A DNA stretch of 64,000 bases from Cristatella mucedo (taxonomy: Eukaryota > Bryozoa > Phylactolaemata > Cristatellidae), in the NCBI GenBank assembly GCA_009760855.2, contig WPIO01000022.1, forward strand, positions 2,299,001 to 2,363,000. Reading direction: 5' to 3'. Each line of letters opens with the position of its first letter. Positions within the stretch are counted from its first letter, which is position 1. The notes beneath the pieces are model-generated. The model had not been told where the DNA came from. It searched no databases and saw only the letters and a list, made by a program, of their open reading frames with translations. The position numbers were made by a program, and so were the translations under genes. This document shows, in pieces, positions 1 to 58,030 of the stretch.

Positions 1-921
1 GCAGTTACACGAGTATTACATCATCATACTAGAGGGATTAGGGTTTTACGAGGTTGGTAACCAATGCACCTGCCTCGCGGTTCCTGTCTCACAGGGCACA
101 CAGACTGAAAAGTAAACAGTCAGCACGTAACCAGAACTCATTAAAACTGGAAAACAGTATGCAGCAAAAAATGCCTGCAACGTAACAACCTGCCTAAAGA
201 CGTGCACAAAGACAGCAGTCGTGTGCACCAAAAAGAGACTGGCGACCGACAATAGCAGCCAAGACACAGGTGAAACTGCACGCAAAACAGAGCCGGCTAC
301 TTCCAACACCGTTGCTGCCACAACAGGGCGAGAGGTCATGCTGACAACCGACACGATCATTACTCCAAAACGAAACCCAAATGGAAGACGTAGAGTTGAT
401 TGAGTGCACACACTCAGCACTCTCTGCTAGCAGTTCTCCCCGAAAAAAGCATGCATAAGTTAGTGTTATAATGAATGAGTGCGCATGAGTGCGTGTGTAT
501 ATGTATATATGCGCACATGCTCGTACGCACACACGTCATGCATATGTGGTAGAGTAAGAAAGCAGTCATTTGCTATTCGTTCACCAGGAACTTCACGAGG
601 AGTGAAGGAGACTTCGTTGGCAGCGGTCGCAAAGGGTCTATCCTGCTGAGCAGCAGTCCACTAATGAGTGGTCAGGACAACACCTGCCTCGCATGGACAG
701 AACCAGCCAGAAGCACTGCACCAATGGCAGAGAGGAGCTGGGAGCCATGCCACGCCCTCCGAAGGCAACCAGAGCAGCTATGGGGCAGTGCCACTCGAGC
801 TGCAGCCACTGCCCCTCGTGCCCCGACACGAGCTCTCGCTTTCAGCAGCAGCACTGCCGTGCTGAGCGGCTGTGCGCCAGGTGCCTCCACTTCCGTGCTG
901 CACTCCGCTGCGGCGAGCATG
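1..921 (-). other. Region downstream of the C2CD2L-like stop codon
   Basis: This is the expected 3' UTR. No AATAAA or ATTAAA was seen on the minus strand, so the transcript end was not placed. Short frames here show no recognisable protein. Confidence 0.4.
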
Positions 922-45345
<44,424 letters not shown>

Positions 45346-46020
45346 CTCTGGCGGCAGCGGCGGTGGTGCCTGCTCGGCGGTAGCAGCAGCGTTGACGGGC
45401 TCGTTCGAAAGTTGGTCAGTAAATTCGGCGTACCGGAGTTAAAGCAGCTCGAACCCGGAGACCGTCCGCCAATAGACACTATACGCCGGCGGGCAAGGAC
45501 GATGTGCCCGGTTACGTCCGGAGGGGGCGGGCGACGAGTCATTACGCATTCCCTAAGTGTATGACGCTTTTCCGGTCGCTCGCCGATTCGCCCCCTTACA
45601 GCGAGCGAATGCGATAGATATTAGGTGGCTCGGGCGGAATACCGCCTTATATTGCTACCCACGATCAATTACCTGCCGATTGACCTGCTTAGCGCGAATC
45701 GTTGAGATCGACGTACTTTATCGCCTTAGCCAATTTTCTGGTTGATTGGGTCTAAGAGATCATTGAGCTCGTGAAGTTCAGCGGCGGTCTGCCAGCCGCC
45801 GACCAGCCGTACCTCGCCTCCTCGATTACTACCTTCGCCAGGCCATTGGGCCCGCTTCACGAATTCACTTATCGAGAATTATTCACATGCCCGAGTGTAT
45901 ACTTCCGGTACCCGAGATCGTTCGATGACGCGTCCCCCCCCCGGTCTGTTCACTAGTTAAATTATCCCGTACGACGCTCAATCGCGGTGTGCTGAACTGA
46001 AATTGAGACGTCTTTAATAA
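45346..46020 (-). promoter_or_regulatory. Upstream region of the C2CD2L-like gene
   Basis: Region 5' of the start codon, CpG-rich near 45350-45560 and AT-richer beyond. No TATA box or initiator could be fixed. Confidence 0.3.
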
Positions 46021-46029
46021 TAATACCAA

Positions 46030-46180
46030 TAATAAATAAATAAAATTCATTTGCGTAGCGCCGTAAGAGAACTTAATATCTATTCAGGCACTTCACGTTT
46101 GCCTTGGGGCTTGAGCCGACGACCCCGCCATACCTTGGTCGGGGCGAGCACCTTAACGTTGGACCAAACCAGCTCGGCAA
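46030..46180 (-). mobile_element. SINE-2 copy
   Basis: Reverse copy with head end GGACCAAACCAGCTCGGC and tail AGAGAACTTAATATCTATTC. Confidence 0.75.
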
Positions 46181-46184
46181 TACA

Positions 46185-46490
46185 TTTGATATAGCGCCCT
46201 CTGAGAACTCAATCTCTTTCTAGGAACTTTAAATTTGCTGCAAAGGAAGCACGATTGAATGGTTAGTGATAGCATGCTCAATAAACAACTAGAATAACAT
46301 TGTTAGGAGTGACATGCACAGGGTCAGCATGCAAGTAAGTTGGTTAGTGGCAGCATGCACAGGGTCAGCACGCATAAGCCCTTTAGGGTCGAATCGCAGG
46401 GATGCGGTGATAAATAGATGCGTTTAGTTTCTTTTTAAGTGTGGTCAAATCAGGAGATGTCGTGGCGAAAGTCTGGATTCAGTTCCAGGC
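46185..46490 (-). mobile_element. LINE family A, 3' fragment
   Basis: Reverse 3' UTR and C-terminal end, placed back to back with the SINE-2. Confidence 0.8.
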
Positions 46491-47050
46491 TTGTTACTAA
46501 GTCCCAGTTGGGAGCTGGGACGCAACGAAATAAAAATGTTAAATATGTTAATAATTTCAAGTTGGGAGCTGGGACGAAACGACCGGACGAGAATCGTGGG
46601 GCTGCGTTCAAGAGCAGAAAAGCGGTGCTTTTCCAGATAACATATAGTAAGAAATAATAAATATTTTACGTCGATATTCGATATGAATATTTAAGAATTT
46701 TGTTGTTGTGCTAAATATTTTTCACACGAACAATGGGCCCCTTGAGGCGGTCTCAGGGCCCAAGCCGTTAGTGTTTTCGAGCTAACGGGTCTCGGGACGA
46801 TAACTCCACTGGTAGTAGGACGTATTTGTGGGCCAAAGAACACAGTCGTATGATAGGTCAACAGTGCTCATGCAACCATTGAGGTAGCTTGTAAGCCACA
46901 TAACGAGCCATTGAGAGCTCGCATTTCGGTTATTATAAGGACGTGCTAGCACCCCATTCCAATCGAGGAGAGGCCTTACACTTAAATATGCAGAGCTACG
47001 ATCTTGCACGGGGAGAATCCCGAAAGACTGACACTCGAATGACTAGATAG
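46491..47050. other. Intergenic segment
   Basis: It contains a 22-bp repeat (AGTTGGGAGCTGGGACG) twice, at about 46507 and 46559. Otherwise nothing recognised. Confidence 0.4.
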
Positions 47051-47054
47051 TTTG

Positions 47055-48477
<1,423 letters not shown>

Positions 48478-48757
48478 ACCAAAGCTTGTATGAATAAACT
48501 AAGAGGCATTTTTTAGCTCAACCCAAGACAGGAAATAGTTGCCAAAGCAACGAGATGTATTCCCGCAGTCCAACTTGATAAGGTCTCATCTCTCCAGCAA
48601 GAAACATCATCCGTCAAGTGAATTTGACCCCGATCGTAATAGAGTATCCTCTACATCATGGAGCATCATGAACAGCGGGGAGCATTGTTAACATCAGAGA
48701 AAGTTTCGAGGGTGAATCTTACAAAGTTTTGGCCATAAAAATGGCTTTAAAAAGACA

Positions 48758-48825
48758 ATTTCGAAAGGGATTAACTTTTCTGAGGGTGCTACACAAATGT
48801 CTTATTATCAATATTATTATTGTCC
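48758..48825 (+). mobile_element. LINE family A tail fragment
   Basis: Diverged last 60 bp (TAACTTTTCTGAGGGTGCTA). Confidence 0.55.
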
Positions 48826-48974
48826 GAGATTAGTCGGATTTTCCAGGTTCGTCCAACAGGCGAAAGACGGGAAAGGAGCTTGTGCCTAATGTGCTAGTCG
48901 GCTCCCGGAAGTTATTACCAGATCAGCGTAGGCTTGTGAGCTTATTCCACACTATCACCTGTCACAAAAGAACC

Positions 48975-49335
48975 TTGTCCCACAGCCTGGAACTCCCTCC
49001 CGACCTGCGTCAGAACATCCCATGACCTGACCACATTTAAAAGGAACCTAAAAACACACCTATTTAGGACAGAATTTAGCGGGTCCCTGTGATTCGTCCT
49101 TGATGTGCTTATGCATGCTGACACTGTGCATGCTGCCACTAACCACATTCGCATGCTGACCCTGTGCATGTCACCCCTAACCATATTATTCATTTTGTTT
49201 GTTTTTCAAGCATGATTTTACTTACCATTCAATTGCATTTCACTTTTCAGCAAATGTAAAGCGCCTAGAGAGAGATTAAGTTCTCTGAGGGCGCTTTATC
49301 AAGTGAATTATTATTATTATTTATTATTATTGTCA
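48975..49335 (+). mobile_element. LINE family A, 3' fragment
   Basis: Starts at the AWNSLPTCV-like block and ends in the 3' tail. Very close to the 33.8-36.2 kb copy. Confidence 0.85.
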
Positions 49336-49496
49336 ATCAGGCTTGCTAATGATGGGACAACTCCTATTACAATAGTCAATCACGTTGGCTAAGACGCACT
49401 ACAAAAGATAATGCATCAAATGAAAATAGATAAACCATATATTAAAAGCAATGCGAACTGTGCTCCGTGGTGTTTTATCCGCTAGTCTTTTAAAGT

Positions 49497-50222
49497 TGTA
49501 ACCGAGTTCCAGGGGTCAGAGGCTAATTCCCGCCAAACCCCGCCATACTCCGGCCACGCTGCCGCTCGCCATGCCGCCGAGCTAGCGGTAAGACGCGCGG
49601 CTGTCAGGTTAAACCTCTTTATAATAACGCATGCGCCAACAACAACAGGGGAACTAAACAAGTCTACAGGGAGGGTCCTATGCACAGTACACTACGGGGG
49701 CGCAAGACGACGCAGCAAGCGCGAACGAACGTGTTAGTTGGGGTCAGTCGGCTTCAGCAGTCCTGTCGTTGAACCAACTTCGAATCCAACAGTATGAGCG
49801 TACGCCGTCCAAAACCCGGCTGGGTGAGTAACTGCTGGCTAGTCTGAGTCGAAAACTACCACAGTCGTAAGCTTTCACCGAAAGACGCCAACACACGGGT
49901 GGGTCACGGACACGCTACAAGGGGAACGCGGAATATACAAGTCCCTACAACGAGCGAGCTATCCAGCTCCGCTCGGGCCTTGGGTATTCGTTCCCTGGCG
50001 TGCGTGGCAGCATCGCCGGAGCACGCCTGCACGAATCCAGGTGCATAACTCGGCGAGACCGGGAGCTTCCACCACGACTTACTTGGCCAACTTCCCGTAC
50101 CCAAGAGCCCCGGTGACCTCTCGTCACCACACATCCGGCAATGCATAGGTCCGACCCCGGCCTAGCCGGTGACCCTGATTACAGCCGCCTGGTCCCAGCC
50201 AACCGAACCCAGTCTGGGTACA
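49497..50222. mobile_element. Solo-LTR-like repeat, copy 1
   Basis: 726 bp starting TGTAACC and ending GGGTACA (TG...CA ends with short inverted repeats). Flanks AAAGT and AAATT look like a worn 5-bp duplication. Homologous over its length to 53845-54568. No retroviral-type ORF lies beside it. Confidence 0.6.
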
Positions 50223-51182
50223 AAATTCTTTACTTCATCCTCGTTAGTGTTTTCTTACCGGAGAGGCAACCCGCAAGTTCGTACTTCAACACCGTCATAA
50301 AAAATGACTACACAGCCAGAATCTAATTGTTACAGCCAACCCAGCAGACAAGCGGGTCAGCGTTTTCTTAAGCTATTATTACTACTTACTCAATAAAATA
50401 CTTGCATCGAATTGCATGCTGGATCGAAGCTCAATGGTCTTTTTATTTAAAGCGGCTCCTGCGAGCGTAAGTGAAGTGGTCAAGCATGGTGTTGATTGGA
50501 ATCAAATGTTGAAGCGAATCCGGTTGAAGGATAAGATGACAGACATTGTATGAACAAATAATGCTTCAACTTGCATGCCTGGCTATTCAACTAGAAGCTG
50601 GTTGATCCGCCAATCTTCTCGTTCAATTGAAGAACGGTCGCATATGCGGTATTACACTTGAAACTGCTCGCTAGTTGGACTAGGCGCCATCGCGGCTCTG
50701 ACGCGGCCACCGCTTAGTGCATCGTGCATCGTGGTGAGCCGGCTATTGACAAGAGGCCGAGCACAGTGCACATAGGGATAAATCTTGTGCTGCATAACTA
50801 ACTTGGCACGCGATGGTATTAATACATTTTAATAATATGCCAGAAGGTTGAGGAGGCGCCAGCCGGATTCTCATCTAACTGAAATTCAGTAGGCCACACA
50901 TTTCTATGAGACAAGAAGAGAACTAAAAGAATAACGAGCTAATGTAGAGGCTATTTCACCGAAGGGAACAAGTCTTAGTTGCTCAACACGTCGAATGGTT
51001 CTAGGCCACTGACGTCGTAAGCGCATGCAACATTGCATTGGAGCATTTGCACGTGTTTATCTAAGCGCATAATCTCTATCGAAAAGCAACGACTAAGGAC
51101 TGACCGACAATATCCTGGGTTATCCAGGTAGTAAAGCCATACGATCTCCCGATTATGTGGATTAGCTATATAGACTGAGTCT
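50223..51182. other. Intergenic segment
   Basis: No recognised gene or element. Confidence 0.4.
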
Positions 51183-51345
51183 AGTGAGCCACGATGGCAC
51201 ACTGGGCAAGGCGGTTGCTGTTCATGACCTTGGTGTCGAGGTCGTGGTTTCGAATCCTGCTGTGGGCGATCCTTTATCTCAAGCGGCGGTGATAGCCATA
51301 AAGGCTCTACTGTCACTACACAAAAGAGGATGTTAAATCAGTATT
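51183..51345 (+). mobile_element. SINE-1 copy
   Basis: Head GAGCCACGATGGCACACTGG, box B GTTTCGAATCCTG, end TGTTAAATCAGTATTTA. Confidence 0.8.
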
Positions 51346-51534
51346 TATTTATATAGCCTTGTATTGATAGCCTATTTTTAATTAGATGCTCAAGCTGAGT
51401 GCTATTCCTTGAAGGTAATCTCCCATTACGACTGTTCCGGGGTAGGTTGTTGAACACTAAAGTAAAATATTCGGGTCCCTCGAATAGCTGCATTACAACT
51501 GCCATATCCACAAGAAATATCAAAACAATGCGGT

Positions 51535-53470
51535 TTTGATTCCAAAGTATACAGAATGGTATAATGGGGTTACTCCCTTAGTTTCACGAAATTGAGCTTG
51601 CGAGTTGTGCTATGGCCTCAAATGGCCCGGGTCAGCCAGGCTAAATGCACACTGAAACGGCGTTAAAGCTGAAATTTCCAAAAAAACTTCGCGAAACTGT
51701 GGTTTTGATTTCAAATTATTGAGAACAGTATGCCAAGTTTACGCCACCAAATTTCACGAGATTGTCCCTGCGAAATCTAATGCTATGGCCTCCGATAGCC
51801 AGGTCCAAATAGCAGCCAAAACATTTTAACTGAAATAAAGCAGCCGTTTCCAAAAAGTTTCGCACGGCTGCGGTTTTGATTCCAAATTATAGACAACAGT
51901 ATTCCACATTTACTCGCCGGATTTCATGCGATTGCGCTTCGCGGTTTCATGATTAGGCCTCCGGTGGCCCGGCCCAGATGGCAGCCCTAAACAATCAAAC
52001 TGCGATAGAGTTTCCATTTCCACAATAAGCATATCTCAAGTAGAGTTTTGATTGCTCATTTTGGAAAACAGTGTTTCGGGTCTACTAACCAAATTTCTTG
52101 CGATTGCACTTTCGCGTTCACATGGCTTCCGATGGCCTTGCCAAAATGGCAGCCCAAAACATTTGAACGGCAATGAAGCTGCTATTTCCACAAAGCATCT
52201 CTTGCAACTCCGAATTTGATTTCAAATTGTAGAGAACCGAGTTTCATGGGATTTAGCTTCTTCCACTCGGACGGGGCAAGCCCTGTGAGGAACAAGCGGT
52301 TCTGATTTTAGTTTTTTGTTTCAAATGTCAAGTCAGAGGATGCTGCGATGTCAGTCGAGAGTCAATACAGAAGGCAGTGTTCCGGGTTCACAACTAAGTT
52401 TATTTGCATAGCGCATGGGCGCTGTCATGCTATAGCCTCAAATGGCCCGGACCAGCCAGCCTCCATAAATATTCAAACTGCGATACAGCTGCCATTTCTA
52501 AAATAGGCGCTGGGCAACTGTGGTTTGATTCACGTTATAGCAAAATTTTTTCCGGGTTTACCAACCAAATTTCTTGCTACACGCCCACGCCCGTTTTTAT
52601 GCCATGGCCTCCATTGGCCCGACCCGCTTTGCATTCTTTAACTGCGATGCAGCTTCAGTTCTATCAATGGACGTCGTGAAACCGCTGTTTCGATTGCTTG
52701 TTATATGCAAAAGTGTTCCAGGTACAGTCGTACCTCGCCACTTCGTGCTTCGACTTTCGCGGCTTCACTCTATCGCGGTTTTTTTGAACACGTGTATATA
52801 CATTAATAAGCTGATCGAGATAGTGAAAATAATACAGCGCGTGCTCGTTTGGTCAATTATATATCCCAGATTATATATAATTATATATAAGTCAATTATA
52901 CATCCCAGAATTACAATTAAAATTACTGTACATATTGAACGCTGAAGATACTGCACCACCTAAAGACTCCCATTAAGGTTGTGCCTTCAGAGGAGCAGTA
53001 ACCTTGCCCTTCTTTGCTGTGCTGTACATCATCTTCATCGCTTCATCATCGTACAAGTTACACTATTTTCATAGGTTTGTGGTTGTGTGAGTGACCTGTG
53101 TGTGTAATTAAACGTACAATAATAATTTGATATTTGCAAGGTCTAATGTCTTATTTTTTCTTATTTTGTCTAATATTATATCTTGGGTGATATGAGTGTA
53201 ATGGTGACTAAAGGATGATATTTCACATCTAGAGACTCTAATAATGTTGAAGAACCTATTTAGGTCATGATACGATTTTCTATGCTCTAACTGGGAAAAT
53301 ATTCGATTTATAAATAAAGTTTCCTACTTCGCGGATATTCATCTATCGCGGTAGAGTTTGGAATGGATTAACCACGATAAACGAGAGTCTACTATGTACC
53401 GACCACATTTTATGCGATATCGCAAACGCGGTATATTGCTATGGCCTCTGATGGTCCGGACAATGGGGAC
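51535..53470 (+). repeat. Diverged satellite of about 170 bp, direct half
   Basis: The landmark GCTATGGCCTCNNATGGCCC recurs near 51609, 51782, 51951, 52122, 52428, 52597 and 53438. The unit also contains CCAAATTTCATGCGATT and GGTTTTGATTCCAAAT. One unit near 52270-52400 is disrupted. A MITE interrupts it at 52725. Confidence 0.85.
52725..53396 (+). mobile_element. Pogo/Tigger-like MITE, copy 2
   Basis: 672 bp between TA dinucleotides. The left end is CAGTCGTACCTCGCCACTTC. The right end, inverted, contains CTCTCGTTTATCGTGGTTAA. Homologous to 3528-4143 in opposite orientation. It splits a satellite unit, so it is younger than the array. Confidence 0.75.
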
Positions 53471-55400
53471 CGAGTAGCACGAGAACACGCCCGCCCAATA
53501 CCGTGAAATTAGGTGGGTAAATCTGGGACACTTTTTTCTATACTGTGGAATAAAAACTACAGTTTTACTACACCTATTGAGTAAATCGCAGTTATATTGC
53601 AGTTTGAATATTTAGAGAGGCTGGCTGTCCGAGCCATTTGAGACTATAACATGAGAACGCCCATGCACTATGCCAATAAATAAATCTGGTTAACCCGGAA
53701 CATTGCTTTCTATATTGCGTAATCAAAACCGAAGTTGCACGCGAAGCTTATTACGGAAATGGCAGCTGCATCGCAGTTCGACATTATATGGCTGACCGGG
53801 CCATGGGAGGAGGCTATTGCGTTACAACGCGAATGCGCAATAGGTGTAGCCGAGTTCCAGGGGTCAGCGGCTAATTCCCGCCGAGCCCCGCCATGCCCAG
53901 GCCACGCCGCCGCGCGCCATGCCGCTGAGGGTAAGACGAGCGGCCGTCAGGTTAAACCTCTTTATTATATCGCATGCGCCAACAACAACAGGGGAACTAA
54001 ACCAGTCTACAGGGGAATCATACACATTGTAAACTATAGGGGCGCAAGACGACGCCGAAAGCTCGAACAAACGTGTCAGCTAGTCAGTCGGCTTCTGCAG
54101 TCCGGCCGTTGTACCGACTCCGTTCCAATAGAACAAGCGTACGCCGTCCAACACCCGCCTAGATGAGTAACTGCTTGGCTAGTCGGAGTCGACGTCTACC
54201 ACAGTCGAGAGCTTCCGCCGAAAGACGCCTGCTCACGGGACACGTACACGCTACACGGGGAACGCGGAAAATGCAAGCCGCAACAACGAGCGTGCTATCC
54301 AGCTCCGCTCGGGCTTTGGGTACTTGTCGCCTGGCGTGAGCAGCCACATCACTGGAGCAAGCCTGCAACCATCGAGGTACATAGCTCGGCGAGACCGGGA
54401 GCCTCCGACCCCACGACCTACACGGCCAACTTCCCTCGCCCAAGAGCCCCGGTGACCTCTCGTCGCCGCACATCCGGCCACACCCATAGGTCAGACCCCG
54501 GCCTAGCCGGTGACCCATACCAAATTACACCCGTCCTGTCCCAGCCAACCGAACCTAGCGTGGGTACAATAGCACGCAATTTTTAGGGTGAGCCCCGAAC
54601 AGATTTTCTATACTGTGGAATGAAAGCCACACTTTTGTGGCGTCTAGTGTGGAAATGTCAGCTGTATTGCCATTAGAATATGTAGGGAGGCTCGCTGGTC
54701 TGGACCATTGGAGGCCATAGCATGAGAAACCCTACGGCTACGTAATGAAATTTGGTGGGTAAACCCGGAAAACGGTTTTCTGTAAATTAGTATAAAACCG
54801 CAGCTTTGAAACGTTTATTGTGGAAATATGGCAGCTGTATCACGTTTCGATTTCGTAGGGAGGCTGGCTCGCCCAGGCCATTGGAGGCTATACCATGAGA
54901 TCGCACAAGCGCAATCGTATGAAATTTGGTGGGTTAAACCGGATCGTTGCTTGTTAAAGTTTGCAATAAAAATCGCAGTTTCGCGAAGCTTTATATTAAA
55001 CTGGTAGCTGTATCGCAGTTTGACGTCTCAGGTCTGCCATTTGGGCCTGATCACCACAGGCCATAGCCTAAGAACGTGCAAGGAAAATGCCATGAAATTT
55101 GGTGGTTAAACTTGGGATTTTGTTTTTTATAATTTGAAATCAAAACCACAGCTGTGCAAAATTTTCAGTGGAAATGGCAGCTGTATCGCCGTTCGAATGT
55201 GTAAACAGGCTGGCTGACCCTTTGAGGCCATAGCACGAGAATGCTATAGCGAAATGGCATGGAATGTGGTGGGTAAACCCAAAACTTCTGTATAATTTCA
55301 AATAAATTTCAGTGTATTGAGGTGCATTTAGAAATGGTAGTTTTATCGCAGTTATTCGTGGAGCCCCAAACGCTACGCAGTTGCAAATTAAAGCTCGGAT
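53470..55400 (-). repeat. Same satellite, inverted half
   Basis: The reverse-complement landmark (GGCCATTGGAGGCCATAGCA) recurs near 53630, 53800, 54705, 54880, 55060 and 55220. Once the LTR-like insertion is removed, the spacing is again about 170 bp. Confidence 0.85.
53845..54568. mobile_element. Solo-LTR-like repeat, copy 2
   Basis: 724 bp, TGTAGCC to GGGTACA, flanked by ATAGG and ATAGC. It interrupts one satellite unit cleanly. Confidence 0.65.
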
Positions 55401-55431
55401 TTATATGCTGACCTCTTAGCGGTCCGCCAAC

Positions 55432-55567
55432 TTACGTCTTCAATTTACGTTTTAGTAGTTGATGAATGGTGTCATTAGAGGAGGGCAGGCAGTCATCGGC
55501 CAATTCGTCGAAAGCAGCAGAAGCACCCGCTACAGAAGCGAAGTTCGGAGCAAAAGCTATTATGACG
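55432..55567 (-). CDS. Unassigned coding-like ORF end
   Basis: About 44 codons ending TAA, with FDELADDCLPSSNDTIHQLL then KRKLKT. It is cut at its start by a SINE-2 at about 55568. It could be the end of a lost gene or of a DNA transposon protein. Confidence 0.25.
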
Positions 55568-55705
55568 CGCCGAGCTGGTTTGGCCCAGTGGTTAAGTTAC
55601 TCGCCCTGACAAAGTTCTGGACGAGGTCGTGTGCTCGAGCCCTGCGGTATGTGTGAAGCGCTTGATTATACATCAAGTTCTCTTAGGGTGCTGTACAGAC
55701 GAATT
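55568..55705 (+). mobile_element. SINE-2 copy
   Basis: Head GCCGAGCTGGTTTGGCCCAG, GTGCTCGAGCCC, tail ATCAAGTTCTCTTAGGGTGC. Confidence 0.8.
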
Positions 55706-56574
55706 ATATTTATATTTACATTCGCAGATTTTTTTCGCCACGGTATTCTGTTGCAAGATTGAAATTCTAAACCTAGCGCCAAAGGCTCTGTCCGAGATCT
55801 AAATCATCCAACTCGCTGCACTCCTGGAAAGACAGTTAAAACAAGCATCCTGACTAGTTTTCTCAAAATTTGACACGATATTTGCCAGGTTCAGAGTTTG
55901 CATTATTAATGCATAACAAAACTGGATGCAATATTATTACTTCCACACTAGCCGCACAGTCGAATACTTGTTTCTTTTTTGCATAATAGTAATTTATCTG
56001 GAAGACAAACCGATTAAATCAATTACATTATATACTTGCAGAAATTATTTTTAGTTTAGTTTCGCGCTTTTGTCGTGCGTGCATTTGTCGGTGTCCCTAA
56101 CATTGCACGCTTTTGTTGGTGCGCTTTTGTCTTTCGCACTTTCGTTACGGCGCCGGAAGGACGGGTCACAAACATAGGAACAGTCAATGAAGCCTGTAAG
56201 CCTTTCCTTTTACTCTCGAGCGATTCATGTGCAGGTACGAAACCATATGTCGGAGCAGATTCCGAACCCAAGAAGGAGCACATGCAAACACTAATCAATA
56301 TATTCGTGTGCTATAATATACGTATAATTTGTATGTGCACTCACAAACTAGATGTCAAACGCAAGAGAACCATGCACGTGGTACTTGCAGCACCTGCAAA
56401 TATCGTCCGATTAATGCCAGCTATCGTATAGGAATTTTATATATTAGTCAGGTACATAAGGCGAAAGATCACCATTTCGGGAGTTCGTCGGAAATTGCAC
56501 ATTCCTTTTGAAGCTGCATATTATCAGTTGCCACTTCCTCTGCTCTGAGTCGATTAGTGCATACAGAAGCAGAG
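55706..56574. other. Intergenic segment
   Basis: AT-rich with no recognised gene. The short frames near 56.1 kb on both strands are not convincing. Confidence 0.4.
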
Positions 56575-57065
56575 CACTAGTATCGTAATACCTAGCTTAA
56601 TTGCTCAACCTATATCAGCCTCCTCGTGGCCCCAGGTCCCATAAACATAATACATTACCTATTCCATTCATTCGCTTAAAGACTGTCAGCTACACAAGCT
56701 TATGCTCTACTGGCCATTGACTGTAGAACTCACTAACTCGATTCTTAAATAACGACATCACTGCTGCCGCTGCCGACCGCGGCACATTCGTTTCTCAGCT
56801 GTTCACTGTCTCGGCTCTCCTGACTCAGAATTCATTCCTTTTCAGCTGGAAAAAAAATTCATTCCCATTCTCCTGACTCAGCTAGCCTTCTCTCTCCCCG
56901 GGTTGCGCGAGATGAAGGAGTCAGTTGGCTACCGTACGAGCACCAAAAGCCGCTTGGGCTTTGAGCTCGCTTTTTATGAATGGAAAACAAGCAACAGAAA
57001 ACTCCAGCACAACGCGCACACGCGGCCTTGTGGCTTAGTGGAGTTACAGAGATAGGAAATGCATT
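56575..57065 (+). mobile_element. LINE family B, 3' fragment
   Basis: Diverged family 3' UTR (CAGTTGGCTACCGTACGAGC, AAAGCCGCTTGGGCTTTGAG). Confidence 0.7.
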
Positions 57066-57074
57066 GCTATGCAT

Positions 57075-57349
57075 TTCCGTCCTCCCGGATCTTGGGCGAC
57101 AGTTCGGAAAGTGAAAGCGGTTCTGCATATTTTTCGATAAGCCAAACGGCCAACATAACAAATAGGTAATACTAAATTCCCGAGCCCAAAGACCGTTTCC
57201 AAGAGACACACCCACCAGAATTATGTACCAATCGTCTAGCTGCTCACTCAAATCAAAATTCGACGGTCGTAATAAATCGGAAATCCAGAACAAACTCTCA
57301 AAGTTGGTATACCACTCAGTTGCAGTTTGCCTCTCCTGTCCTCCACTGT
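57075..57349 (-). CDS. Unassigned coding-like segment, possible membrane protein exon
   Basis: Open from an acceptor-like CATCAGCCGCAG at 57350. It encodes TEWYTNFESLFWISDLLRPS, a hydrophobic DDWYIILVGVSLGNGLW, then FSITYLLCWPFGLSKNM. Composition and codon pattern look like real protein. Its 3' side meets LINE B sequence. No family was recognised. Confidence 0.35.
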
Positions 57350-57768
57350 CTGCGGCTGATGACCATCAGCACTAGTAGATGGAAGAAGCTTACCGACTGC
57401 TGACTTCAATTATATCAAAACGGTGACCCGTTATTTTTTATAATCGCCGATGTTTGTGATATAATATATTTCCGATATTTATGATATAAATATATGAACA
57501 TGTACAGACTGCCTCTTCTACCCCTTCAGTATAATCAGCTAGGTTGTTTGTCAGTAAGTCCGCCACAGTTACTTACGTCACTACTACATTATGCCTTTGG
57601 CGTGATATTTATGATACTACTACGACGGTACAGCAATGATTAGATACCAATTAAAAGGGGTAAGATCATTTTCTAATTACCAATATTAGCATCAATATGC
57701 ATGCTCATCGTTGAAACTGAACAACGAAATACAAGAACTTCTCAGGACTATGAAGTTAAAACGGCTGT

Positions 57769-57951
57769 TCAAAGGGTGCCCATGGCATTCCAGCAGCTTG
57801 AACTCTCTGCGCTACGACCCCCTTTGCTGTCACCTAAAGTGACTGGCGCTTCCAATGCATCACAGCTTCCGCTTGAACCAGCTGAATTGGTGTATAAGAA
57901 AACTGCCAGAGTGAGCTTGATTGACCGGAAGTCATACTTCGCCTGCCTTTG
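57769..57951. CDS. Coding-like segment, strand unclear
   Basis: The minus frame (acceptor at 57943, stop at 57769; AKYDFRSIKLTLAVFLYTNS) has the better codon pattern. The plus frame (ATG 57782, LVYKKTARVSLIDRKSYFAC) has a strong GTAAGT donor at 57952. One at most is real. Confidence 0.25.
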
Positions 57952-58030
57952 GTAAGTAGTGGACATGCATACATAGAATCTGCCAGAGAGTCTTCACAGG
58001 GCATGGTATATAGTTAATATAAATGTAATA

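Noticed and set aside
50223-53844. Internal region of a full-length LTR retrotransposon between the two LTR-like repeats
   Set aside because: The interval is SINE, satellite and MITE sequence with no gag or pol frames, and each repeat has its own flanking duplication.
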